Of a stretch of DNA of 64,000 nt, positions 45,311 to 55,450 are shown piece after piece. The stretch is taken from assembly GCA_029339195.1 (NCBI GenBank), contig JAPTJF010000364.1:1-64000 (forward strand), given 5' to 3'. Source of the stretch: Micractinium sp. NFX-FRZ. Lineage: Eukaryota > Chlorophyta > Trebouxiophyceae > Chlorellales > Chlorellaceae. Each line of letters begins with the position of its first letter. Positions within the stretch are counted from its first letter, which is position 1. Below the pieces are notes generated by a model, which searched no databases, was not told the origin of the DNA, and saw nothing but the letters and a program-made list of their open reading frames with translations. The translations under genes were made by a program, and so were the position numbers.

Positions 45311-47021
45311 ATGCTTGCCGCACAGCGTTTGACTTCTCGGCGGGCCGGCGGCCTCAGACCCCAGGCCTGGCAGCATTCAGCCAGCAGCAGCAGCAGCACC
45401 GGTGGCCTACACCCTAGAGCAGAAGAAGCAGAGCAAACTGCAGCAGCTGAAGGCTCAGCAGCACATCAGCAAGCTGCTGGTGCCGCCGCCGCTGCCGCTG
45501 CCACCGCCACAAAGCCACCGCTGGCCCACCCGGTGCTGCAGCGCATCCTCCGCACCGACCTAGCAGCACAGGTGAGTGTATGCACCTGTGTCTGGCTGTA
45601 CAGCTGCAGGGGCCTCCAGTATGTGCGCCGCTGCACTTTCCTACCCTCCCGTCGCCCGTGCAACTCGCACCTGCGTCCACCAGCACTGAAACAGTCGCGC
45701 ACCACCCCTCTGTGTGCGAGACAGGAGGCGGCAGCAGCGCTGTACCGTGGGGAGCAGTCCGTATTGGGGCGGCGCCCCGACCTGGCGTCCTTCCAGCAAC
45801 GGTGCGAAAGCGGAGAGCGGGGGGCAGGGGTGATGTGGTGAGCTCCAGCTGGAGGCACGGCAGGGTTGAGAGAGGACCACATGGCTGGACCCTATGGCCT
45901 ATCTGTCTTGGTCCCCCTCCTTCCTTCCCCTATGCCGCCTGCTGCAGCGAGGAAAACCACGCGGCGGCGCTGCGCCAGCTGGCGCCCGCGCACCGTAAGT
46001 GGCATCGTGTGCGGGAGGCGGGCACACTGTGGCACGTCTGGCTGCTGCCCCCGCCTTGCCTACGTACAAAGCTGGCAGAAGTCCACGCCTTAGCTTCGCG
46101 CCACGATGCTGCTCGCTGCCTGCAGGCATGCGCCCCTCGCTGCTAGCACCTGCCCTGCGGGCGGGGTTCTGGGCGCTGGGGGCCGCGGCAGCGGTGGCGC
46201 CGCGCCCTCTGTCGGCAGCTGTCACAGCGGGTCTGCAAGATGCACTCACGGACGTGTGCAATGAGCAGCTGAGAACGATGCGGGAACAGGGACTGGCGGA
46301 TGCTGCGCCAGAGGTGCGAAACGGGCCGACGACGGGTGCCAGTTGGCAGTTGGTGTGCAGCTCAAATTGCAGGGTTGCACGAACCATTGCTTGCGGCTGC
46401 GGCGGCTGGAGGTGTTTTGCACCGCCAGAGTTGCAGGCTGCTGGCTGGTAGTGGGGCTGCTGGTGCCCTCCCTCCCAGCCGCCGGCTGCTGCTTCCCGCC
46501 ACCCTGCCAGCTCTGCACCATCACCTGCCTCTGCCTGCCCTGCCTCCCTCCTTCCGTGCCTCATGTCTTGCTTGTGCCTGGCCTGCCTTGCTCCTCGTTG
46601 CAGGTGCGGCAGGCAGTGCGTGCGATCCGAGACGAGGCTCGGGACATGGAGGGGGCGCCAACAGTGCCCGACGTCTTGGCTCTTCAGGTGCGCCCCGTCT
46701 GTGTGTACCCTCCTGCTTCCCGTCCCGCTTACGTGGGGCTGCTTTGCTGCCACACTGGGGCCACATGTGGGCGCACCGCCCACTTCCAGCGGCAGCGCAG
46801 CAGCAGGTGCCTGTGCTGCCCTTGCTAACTGTCGCCTGCCTGCACGCCCCCATGTGTGCTTCTCACCCCCATGTGCCCCTGCTCAATTTAGTCTGACTGC
46901 ACGCCCCCCATGCCCATCCTCCCTTATGCAGCGGCTGAATGAGCTGTCGCTTCCAGAGGCCCTGGCAGCAGCTGTCAAGCTGGGCGCAAGAACTGCCATC
47001 GACCTGGCTGGCAGGGTGTGA
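45311..47021 (+). CDS. COQ7-like protein with degenerate diiron site
   Basis: Six exons (45311-45571, 45725-45801, 45948-45994, 46126-46313, 46604-46687, 46932-47021) give about 248 residues. The Arg/Ser/Ala-rich start fits a mitochondrial targeting peptide. The rest follows COQ7 (5-demethoxyubiquinone hydroxylase): PVLQRILRTDLAAQ, EENHAAALRQLAP, RMRPSLLAPALRAGFWALGA, NEQLRTM, AIRDEARDME and a C-terminal AAAVKLGARTAIDL. COQ7 binds two irons through four Glu and two His. Here only the E-x-x-H pair in EENH survives: Glu in the H-A-G-E motif is Gln, Glu in the central A-V-E motif is Gly, and the last E-x-x-H reads A-x-x-M. It may be a non-catalytic paralogue or a structural partner in the ubiquinone complex. 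Confidence 0.78.
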
Positions 47022-47263
47022 GCAAGCAGAGCTGGCCTTGGGGTGATAGCAAGGCAGGAGCAGTGTGTACACCCGCCCTTTGGCCTTGGGTTCTGATGCA
47101 TAAGCAGCGCTGGCACCAACGCCCCTTCTGTGAAGCGCACGTGGGCCAGTTGCCTGCCTCTGTGTCCCTGCCCCCTCCGCTCATTGCGCGCTCTCCTGCA
47201 GACACCCCTCCTGCTGCCCTGCCAAGCGGTGCCCTGCTCCCCTGAACGAATAAAAGCATTATG

Positions 47264-47268
47264 TTACA
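47264..47268 (-). terminator. TGTAA poly(A) signal, small TM gene
   Basis: Minus-strand TGTAA about 200 bases after the TAG at 47469. Confidence 0.5.
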
Positions 47269-47314
47269 CAGCATTGCTCTGTTCATTAGATTGTGTAGAC
47301 CTGTACTTGTTCAG

Positions 47315-47319
47315 TGTAA
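47315..47319 (+). terminator. TGTAA poly(A) signal, COQ7-like gene
   Basis: TGTAA 294 bases after the stop. The 3' UTRs of the two convergent genes would overlap by about 50 bases. Confidence 0.55.
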
Positions 47320-47468
47320 ACCAATTAGCAAAGCAAAGCGAAAGCGAGCGCAGAAGAGCGAAGAGCTAAAACATGCCGTCAAGCTAGTAGACAGGGCGGG
47401 ATGGGACAACGCCAAGCTATCAATAACAAAGCAGGGCGCCAGGCAGGGCCGCCTGTTGCCTGCGCCCG

Positions 47469-48005
47469 CTACTGCCTCCCTCCAGCCGATGCTGCCGCCT
47501 CCTCCGCCCACTGCTTCGCCTGCGTCCGCACGCGCTGCAGAGGCAGGCACGGTGTGGGGCGGAAAGGTAGAAAGGTATCAGGATTTCGAACTCCTTTGGC
47601 AATGACGAGACAGCAGGGTGCTGCGACAAGGCACAAACACTGCACGCCTGCTCAGTGCTCCTCGCAGGGCAAACTTATGCCCCTCCTGCATGCCATGCCA
47701 GCCCACTGCGCATCCCACCCAGCCCGTCGGCACTCACCTCCTGTTCGTCATTGCGTTGCCGCGCGGGGACCACGTAGAAGTAGTACGCCAAGCCTCCTGC
47801 CACAGCCCAGGCCATCAGGTTCTGCGGCAGAGAACCGGAAACAGATCAAAGCAATAATCACGTCTTGTCTCCGCGTTGCCAACACCAGGCGGCAAGCACC
47901 AGGTTGGCGGGAGCCACCGACGCCGTTGCTGCCACTCACCCGCCTTCCTCGGAACCCGAAGCTGCTGCTCAGAAACCGGCCAATAGGGTTCTCCCTTCCC
48001 GCCAT
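47469..48005 (-). CDS. 71-residue single-TM protein
   Basis: Three short phase-0 exons (47940-48005, 47738-47821, 47469-47534). MAGRENPIGRFLSSSFGF is followed by a basic FRGRR, a membrane span NLMAWAVAGGLAYYFYVVP, and a charged helix RQRNDEQERVRTQAKQWAEE. The layout (short N-terminus, one TM, charged coil) is typical of small subunits of mitochondrial inner-membrane complexes. I do not recognise the family. It starts only about 0.5 kb from the divergent TGD5-like gene and ends tail-to-tail with the COQ7-like gene. The short exons make it easy to miss. Confidence 0.65.
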
Positions 48006-48550
48006 CGTCTCTGTGAGGGCGGCTGCTGGCGTAGGGAGCCGGCGGAGCGTAGAGCGGAAAGCTCCTGTTCACTTTGCCGGCCGGTGGGCAGGAAAATCGA
48101 GTTGGAAGCACAGCAACTGCAACGAGACCTCTGATCACATGGAACTGTGCAGCATCACCACCGTGCTGCGTTTCCCCTGAGCGCAGCAGGGCCGCGAAAC
48201 TGCGCTTCCAGGCCCTTGAGGCCCCAGCAGCAAGTGCGAGATCAAGCCGACACCCACGAAAGCATCACCGACGCAGAGCGCTCTGCCGAACAACCCTGCG
48301 CTTGGCTCGCTGGCGGCAGTCCCTCCCGCACCTTGCTGACGATTCTGAGCACGCTCTGTGAACTGATTACAACGGTGCGGAGGTAACGCAGCCAGCAGCA
48401 CAACTGCCAACGCTTGCCGCCAGCTGCGGAGCGCCGCCGCTGGTCGCTCGCCCAGTGGGTGCTCATGCTCTGTCCCTGCGCCTTCCCAAACTTTGGCCTG
48501 CCTTCCCATGTGCAGAAGAAAACCAGCAGCTCATCAGAGGCAGCAACACA

Positions 48551-50219
48551 ATGGGCGTGCGCCGCTTTCAGGGACAAGGAGCGGGCTTTGGCCTCTGGGC
48601 GGGCTGCGGCTTCGGCGCAGGTGGGTGCACAGGGGTGCATGCTGCAGCACCCACAGAGGCCCAACATACCAACAGAACACGGCACATTTTGCTGTGAGGA
48701 ACCCCACACCTGTGAGGAACCCCACTCTGCGCGTATGCACAGGCAGCTGCGGGGGCTCTCCCAGCCTTGCCGCCAGGGCCCGTCGCACGTTACGAAACCT
48801 TTTCAAGCACTGTTTTAACCACTGCTCTTGCGCGTGTGCCTGCACCGCCCCGTCACTACTGCTTGCTGCCGTCACCTGCCGCTGCACCACACCCCACACA
48901 AACCCTGTCTTCGGGCCCACGCCGTGCTCCTGCAGGCTGGGGCTTTGGCGGCGCCCCGATTGGAGTGGCAGGGCTCAGCGCGGGCGGCATGTGCGGTTTG
49001 GTGGCGGGACTGGGCTGGGGAGTAGGTGAGAAGATGCACGCTGCTGCTGGTGCTGACGCTCCTGCCGTTCCTGTGGCCGCTCCCCCGCCACTTATCCTCT
49101 TGCCGCTACTGGCGGGGGTGCATGGCAGCCGCGTGTGCCCGCAGCTAGCCCGCTCGCCTGGAGGTGACATTGTGGGGAGTGGGTTCGCACACACAGAGTC
49201 AGGCTTGCTTCCCCACAACAGCGCTGTGCAGTATTGATGCCAAATTGAGCATGCGTGCATTGCCAGCTGCGCCCACCCACACTCGCATCGGCTTGCACAC
49301 TCACTGCTGTGTGGTCCACAAGGAGGCGTTGACAGGCACTGTTCTGTACTGTATTCCCCTCATCCGTGGTTGGCTGACCCTCGCCTACCCTGGCACTGCC
49401 GGCACCCCCGGCCTCCCTGCCTGCACATGCCGGCACACACACCTTGGCTCCTTGCAGGGTTTGGCATGCAGTGCATTAACATTGTCAACCTTCCTGTGAC
49501 TACATCAAACCTCTTGTTCTACAACCCGCAGGGTTTGGCCTTGGCACCCAGTACATCAACGTCTCCCCAGAGTTTACGGAAGGCAAGCAGCACAGGTCAG
49601 TGGCGGCTGGGTGGGTGCGTGCGGGGGAAGGAGTCTGTGATGGCTTGGTGCGTGGGGGTGGGCGGGGAGGAGGAGCAGCACAGGTTAATGAAGGCGGGGC
49701 GTGGAGGAGCAGCACAGGTTTATTGAAGGTGGGGCGTGGAGGAGCAGCACAGGTTAGTGAAGGCGGGGTGAGTGGAAGAGCAGCACATGTCACGCTAAGG
49801 GATGGTGGGCGGAGGAGCAGCACAGGTGGCCCTCATTTGGTAGCAGGGCTTCTGAGCTGGCGAGTGGCGTGCAGTGCGGGGCAGTGGCAGCGGGGCGTGC
49901 CGGGTTTGCGCTGGCAGGTGGCGGCCAGGCTGTGCAGCGGGCACGGCTTGCGCGCCTCGCTGTGCCATCTGCCTGCCCGCCTGCTTGCTGCACCACCACT
50001 GTTCCAATCATGCGCGCTGTCCCCTGCCTGCCTGCCTGCCTGCCGTGCCGTGTAGGCCAAACGTGCTTCAACAGATACAACGCGCTCTGAGCTTTGCTTG
50101 TCGCTGCCTGCTGCTTGTCCCGCAGGCCAAACGTGTTCAAGCAGATACAGTACGTCGTCAAGCGGCTGAGCACGCTGCAGAGCACGCCGCCCGAAGCGCC
50201 GCACAGCGGCACTGGCTGA
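48551..50219 (+). CDS. Glycine-rich TGD5/AS8-like protein
   Basis: Exons 48551-48620, 48936-49025, 49532-49595 and 50126-50219 give about 105 residues. The first half is a glycine-rich hydrophobic stretch, GAGFGLWAGCGFGAGWGFGG, then GLSAGGMCGLVAGLGWGVG and GFGLGTQYIN. This matches the plant TGD5 / cadmium-induced AS8 family, small plastid-envelope proteins; TGD5 assists lipid transfer from ER to chloroplast. The C-terminal tail (PNVFKQIQYVVKRL) is an amphipathic helix not usual in the plant proteins. Start: ATG 48551 lies just before the conserved part; an upstream coding exon cannot be excluded. Intron edges carry exon echoes. Confidence 0.65.
49452..49500 (+). pseudogene. Copy of exon 49532 start
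   Basis: TTGCAGGGTTTGGCATGCAG followed by TGCATTAACATTGTC repeats the real exon (GGTTTGGCCTTGGCACCCAG, TACATCAACGTC). A read-through would give GFGMQCINIV instead of GFGLGTQYINV. Confidence 0.75.
49670..49830 (+). repeat. Minisatellite built from an exon end and donor
   Basis: Five units of about 37-48 bases contain GAGGAGCAGCACAGGTT or a variant. The same AGCAGCACAGGT is the 3' end of exon 49532-49595 plus its donor. The array thus lines up five decoy 5' splice sites directly after the real one. Confidence 0.8.
50050..50085 (+). pseudogene. Copy of exon 50126 start
   Basis: TAGGCCAAACGTGCTTCAAC plus AGATACA repeats CAGGCCAAACGTGTTCAAGC plus AGATACA 73 bases downstream; the copy runs into a frame shift and stop. 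Confidence 0.75.
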
Positions 50220-50878
50220 GCACGCTCTCCTGCCGGCGGCGCCTGAAGCACAAGCGCCAGGCTTGCAAGCGGCACTTGAAGGTGGCATCAGCAAAGGTGG
50301 ACCGTCAGAGTTGTGGCCAGCACAGCATGCACAGCAGGTACTTTTTGCTCAGTGTGCGGCTTCCGTCCCATCACCAAACTCCTGCTCTCCCATCCAAATT
50401 CCTCTGTTTTAGGACACATGTTTTGTTGATGTGTACACAAGGCGCTTGCTTAGGTGTACATGCGATTTGATTTGTGCAAAGCGCGCACAGCATGGCTGAC
50501 AGGCGCAGCAGAGAAAGGGAGTTGCAAAGAGGATTGGGGGCGCTCAACTGACGTTCAGGCTGATTTGAATTGGCAGGCAGACAAACGGGGAGGGAGCTAA
50601 GAAGGGGAGGGAGAGGAGAGAGGCATAGCGGTCAACGTTCAGTCAAAGTGTGAAGGGCGGCATGCGGGGTTGGATGCAGATGCTTCCTCCTGAGGGAGGA
50701 TGCATGATGGGGCGTTGAAGCAGGGCGCAAGGCAGCAAGGAGCATTGAGGGTGAAAGAGAGACGGGCGATGGGGTAGGGTGGCAAATGCATGCTTACTTT
50801 GGGGCAGACTGGTAGGAGAGAGCGCGCAGCACGCGAGGCGCAATGCATGCACGGCTGCATGGCGGTCTCCTGTGCTCC
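50220..50878. other. Intergenic, no gene seen
   Basis: Lower GC than the surroundings. It holds the convergent 3' ends of the TGD5-like and cysteine-rich genes. No clear TGTAA was found on either strand. Confidence 0.4.
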
Positions 50879-53427
50879 TCACAACTGTCGGGCCATGCGC
50901 CGCGTCCGTGGCGGCGGCGGCGGCGGCGGCGGCGGCGTGAAGCACGCCTTTGCTTCCGCATGCAGCCTCAGGTACCTGCTGCCCGCCAGCATCTGCGGCC
51001 GTGCACGCCGCAGCTCCAGGCCTGGCGGGCATGCCGTGCAGCCCTGCAGGTTTCTTGCCTTCCCGGGGCACCCTAGGTCCTGCAGCAGCACAACAAGCGG
51101 GCGGCGGGGCACGGTCAGCGGTGGGCAGGCGGCGGCAGTGCCACTAGCAGTGGCCTGCTGCGACGCGCGCCAGCACCAGAAGCTGTGCGGCACTGCCATA
51201 CACCTTGCCACAGCGACGCTATGCAGTCTGGGCCACCCCCCAGGCGTGTGTGTCCCTGCCCGCCCCTTGCACCCCCGACCCCCGGCCCCCGCAGCCCCAC
51301 CCTCGCAGCACGCCACTACTTCGACACATCCGGCAGCAGCTGGGGTCCGCACCTCGGCTCGCAGGCAGACCGAGGGCAACTGCGGCTGCCGCCTCCGCTG
51401 GTAGTCATACAGCCAAATCCACGGGTAGCTGCTCTTGAAGGTGTTGGCGTTGCCCGGCGGCCCGGTCCTGCAGGCGGAGGAAGAAAGAAAGTTAGGGCGC
51501 CAGAGGGCAGGGAGGGCCAGCAGGGAGAAGGAGGCTGGGGCTGGGATGCCGCCGGCGCTGCTGCGTGCGGCAACCACCAAAGCGTGCCGACCGCGTGATG
51601 AGGAGCTCCCGGGGACGGTTGAAGGCTGGGCACGGCGCCTGGCCGTGCAGCCGCATGCGCAAGCGGTGTGCCTGCGCCCTACCCCGCTCAAGTGCAGTTG
51701 GGGCCCTGCCCCACTCGCTCCAGCGCAGTCGGGCATTTGCCCACCCGGCTCCGCATCGTTGCCGCCGCTAACCCCTGCCCGCCCCATGCCCGCTGGCCAA
51801 CCCAGCGCCCACATGCCTGCGCGCACACACACCTGAGCAGCACGGAGCCTTTGGGGCAGGAGCGGCAGCCGGCGCCGCGTGTGCACTTCCCAGGGCAGCC
51901 CAGCTGCTCGCATGAGCGGCACACAGAGAAGGCGACCCAGGTGCGGGCTGCGGGAGCGGGAGATGTGGGGGTGGCAGGGGTGTGGGTGCTTGCATGCGCA
52001 TCACTATTGCTGAGTGGCACGGCAAGAGGGCGCGGAGGTCTGCGGAAGCGCCTCTGCGCGATCAGAATGCAGCAGTGCCGTTGATTGCTGCTGTTTGCCC
52101 TCCCAGCTGCTTGGCGGCCGCGTCCACGGTCACGTTTGCATTGATAGCATGGTCACCTCACCCTCCGGCTCATCCAACCGCGTCCACGTCACAGTCAGGT
52201 TTTCATCTGCCTGGCACGCACGCTGCGCCTCACTCAGCAGCCTGCTGTGCATGCTATGCCTCACTCACCCGCGTTCACGTCATAATCAGTTTCGTTCATC
52301 TCTGGGAACGGGAACCTGACGGCGGCGGCTGCGGCGGCTGCGATGCCCAGGCCTCCCGGGGCCTCAGGTCCCCCCTTTGGGAAGTCCTCTGACCGTGCGG
52401 TTGCCCACACCAGGGCTTTGCGGCCGCAAGAGGTGCAGGGCCCGTCGGGTGCGCTGTAGTTGGGGACTCCTGGATTGCCGCGCGTCGATTGGCAGCCCAA
52501 AACCCCTTGGGACAGGCACTCCTGCGAGGGGCGGCGCGGGCAGAGGGCAAGGGGTGCATGGCAGGCATGAGGCCGGTGGGTTGGCTGCAGGGGCACTTTA
52601 ACCAAGCTGCGTGCACCCACGTGCGTGCACCCACAGTAAAGGTCAAGGGAGGCACCCTCCTCTGCACCGGCAGCAGTTCCAGCGGGTGGCACCACCAGCC
52701 CAGCCCAGCACCAGCAGCCTCACCGAGCGCTGCATGTCGTACTGGAGGTGCACGTATCCGGGCAAGCACAGCTTGCACCGCATGGGGCGGGTGGTCGTGC
52801 CGCTGGTGCACTTTGTGCAGTGCTCAAAGTTCAGACTTTCTGTTCTGTTGTAATTTAGATCCCGGAGCTTGCAAGACATCGGGCAGGCGGCAGCGGCGCC
52901 TACAGTCCACCGGAAGCAGCTGACAGCCGGGGAGGACGCTGCCGTTTGGACGCCCCCATCTGCAGAAATTGGGCGGGCGGCAGCAGATGCAGATGGAAGG
53001 CGGGTCGGATGGCCCATCAGCTTGGTTCACAAGCCTGCCACCGTGCAGCAATCATGTGCAGCGGCTGTGCTGCAGTCCAGGACGAGAGCGGCGGGTGCCG
53101 CCTGCGCAGCACCCGCCGCCGCTGCTGCTGTGGCCACCGCCGCCGCTCTGGTCCCCTCCCTCTCCCAGCCCTCCAAGCAGTGTCCGCTCGCTTCGAAAAT
53201 GACAGTGCGGCTGTGAGGCGACAGCCGCTGCGAGGAGCCTGGAGTTGCCCGCCGGTGACATGGTTGGCCGCTGGCAAGCCGGCTGCATTCTGACCCCTCC
53301 CACCACTCCCCAGCAGTTCAAGCACATGCGAGATACCAAGGCTGACCCCACCTGCAATGGACAGAGTCGACTGAGTCGACTGCAGCAGCAGGAGCCCCAC
53401 CAGCAGCACAATGGGCACGGTTCTCAT
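50879..53427 (-). CDS. Secreted cysteine-rich protein
   Basis: Seven exons (53352-53427, 52724-52959, 52269-52521, 52162-52206, 51833-51947, 51353-51467, 50879-51079) keep phase, about 346 residues. The start MRTVPIVLLVGLLLLQSTQS is a clear signal peptide. Cysteines then come in growth-factor-receptor/GCC2-like spacing: CPMSCKLRD, EHCTKC, MRCKLCLPGY, GPCTSCGRK, VCRSCEQLGCPGKC, GAGCRSCPKG, GCTACPPG. A beta-strand stretch (ENLTVTWTRLDEPE, NESTs for N-glycosylation such as NETD and NRTE) lies between. Probably a cell-wall or surface protein stabilised by disulfides; no enzymatic motif. The end carries nine Pro codons (CCG/CCA) before RTRRMARQL. I do not know a closer family. Confidence 0.7.
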
Positions 53428-55450
53428 GGTAGGTACGCAATAGAAGGTGCAGCAATCGTGATTGAAAGCGACCCTCGCTCCGGTGTGAAGGGCGCGTGAT
53501 GACAAAGCCGGAGCTAGCGGACCTTGCAAAAGTTGAGGTCCCGGCAGCGGTCTCTCATGCATGTTGTTCTGCATACTCAGCCTGACCAGCGGTTCGATGC
53601 ACATGCCGCTTGGCATCAGTCTTCCCGCCGCCGGTCACATGCTGGCCGCAGTGCTCCTGACACTGCAGACCGGCGCTGCTCTGCCGAGCACCTGCGCTTG
53701 CCGAGGCCCACAGGTTGGCCTGTATGCAAAAGAGCGCCGACATCCTGATAGGCAAGGGCACACTGGGAGGGGAGCGCCGCTGCCGCCGGCCGCTGCGTCG
53801 CGTGCCGGTGCGTGGCGCAGGCCTGAGCACCTGTATGTTGACATCAGGCCAGCCATTTCTAGTGGTGCTGCACCAGCTAGCGCATCTCCGGAGTTGTCGT
53901 CTGCAGAAGCAGTGCAGGTCAGCGCCGCAGCGCAGTTCAGTTCATGTGGCGCCACGACACCAAGTGCGGATGTGGGTGCTGCATGTGCCGCCGCGCAGCC
54001 CGCTACGCCACCATGGCGTGGCCGCCAGAGCCCGCCCGCCCGCCCGCCCGCCCGCCTGCCTGCGAGCCACCCTGCCTGCTTGCATCTTGAAGCTGCCCCC
54101 CACCCAGCCCACCTACAAGTGCCCACCTCCGGCTGGGCCGCCCAGGCAAGGTCTAGGCAAGGCGCCCACACTCCATTCACTGGGCGGCAGGCCTCCGCCG
54201 GCCTATGCAAGGTGCATGCCATCCTGCTTCCCGGCCTGCAGCTCGCCAGCCGTCGACCGCATATACCTCACCCGCACGCCAACCCAAGACCCCCAGCACG
54301 CCGCCTGGGCCGCCCTCCCTAAATTCGGATCACCTACCGCCTGCAACTGCCAGCAATGCCTGTCCTTGTGAATGTCCCGCCACACATGCACAGACCCCCG
54401 AAGCTTGCACTCTGCCGCCAGTACATTCTCATGTGCGCCCCGCCCCGCCCCTGTGATGCATTGACAGCCCGAGCACTTCCCAAAATGCAAAGGGCCGCAA
54501 TCTTGCCAGAGCACGCGGGCATGTACTGCATGCCGGATGCCGCACTGTTCACCATACGCCACAGTGACTTCGAGCACCACACTGTGTGTTGGTGCCTGCA
54601 GGCGGGCGCCATGCGTAGGGAGCACCTGTCCGTAGCGCCGCCCTCTGGTGTGCAGCGCCACATGCGGGGGGGGGCTGCAGCGGGTTTCAGCGGGTTTCAC
54701 ATTGGGGCCAGGTTCGCATGAACGTACGCTGCTGTGCCCACCGGCGGCCGCTGCTGTGTTCATGCCGCAGAGCGGCACAGTGCAGCCTCGCTTGCTGCTG
54801 CTTTTCACAGTTGGCTGTTGTGCAGGCGATGCTGTTGATGTCAACATCATCAGGCTGCAGTTGTTGTCGCTATGCGGTCGGCAGCCAGCGCTGCAGCTGC
54901 TGCACACGGCCGGTCACTGGCACAGATGATCTGGCTGGCTGGCTGGCCGAGGCTGCAGCCACCGCGCGTGCTGTTGGCTGTTGTGGCCACACCTTGTGGC
55001 GTGTCTCCCTGCCCATACCCACCCCGACTGCAATCCGGGCGTTCCTGCCTCTTTGCCTCCACTGCAACCCCCAGTCCGGAGGCCAGAAGGAAGCGAGCTG
55101 GGATACCGGTATGGCCACTCTCCGGATCCCATACGTGCGAGAGAACTGCATGAGCCAGAGAGCTGTAGGCGTCTTGAGGTGCTTCCATGCGTGCAATCGA
55201 CCATCTGAACCCGCGAAGCGGGCTGGCCGGGAACGGACCGGAGAAGCGGTCAGCGTGCGGACCAAACGGAGCTGGCACATTTTATGCGTGTTCCGCGCCT
55301 GAAGTGCTTGGGAACCAGCCGCTCGCATCCTTCAGTAACCAGATACCACCTCCTGGCCAGTGTAGACACCATCTCCCCCTCCCCTCCTGCTCCCCTCCCA
55401 AAGGCACCCAACACCTGTGCTGCCTACCACCGGTGTTGGCAGCAAGCCAA
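53428..55450. other. 2 kb without an assignable gene
   Basis: It separates two genes for secreted proteins that point away from each other. Long overlapping frames exist on both strands (53561-54322 plus; 54203-54907 and 54870-55328 minus), but none has a recognisable domain, clean splice set or signal peptide. The minus frame at 54.3-54.7 kb has paired cysteines (CGPLHFGKCSGCQC) and is the best candidate for an unrecognised exon. Confidence 0.4.

Noticed and set aside
47420..47629. Last exon of the small TM gene as PKEFEILIPFYLSAP...
   Set aside because: The alternative acceptor at 47534 gives a charged helix that continues the preceding one and a nearby stop, which looks more natural.
48147..48386. 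Upstream coding exon of the TGD5-like gene (MQHHHRAAF...)
   Set aside because: Its ending phase does not match the next exon, and the family normally starts just before the Gly-rich part.
53561..54322. 253-residue plus-strand frame as a gene
   Set aside because: No domain, no clear promoter spacing, Pro/Ala/Arg composition typical of chance frames in high-GC DNA.
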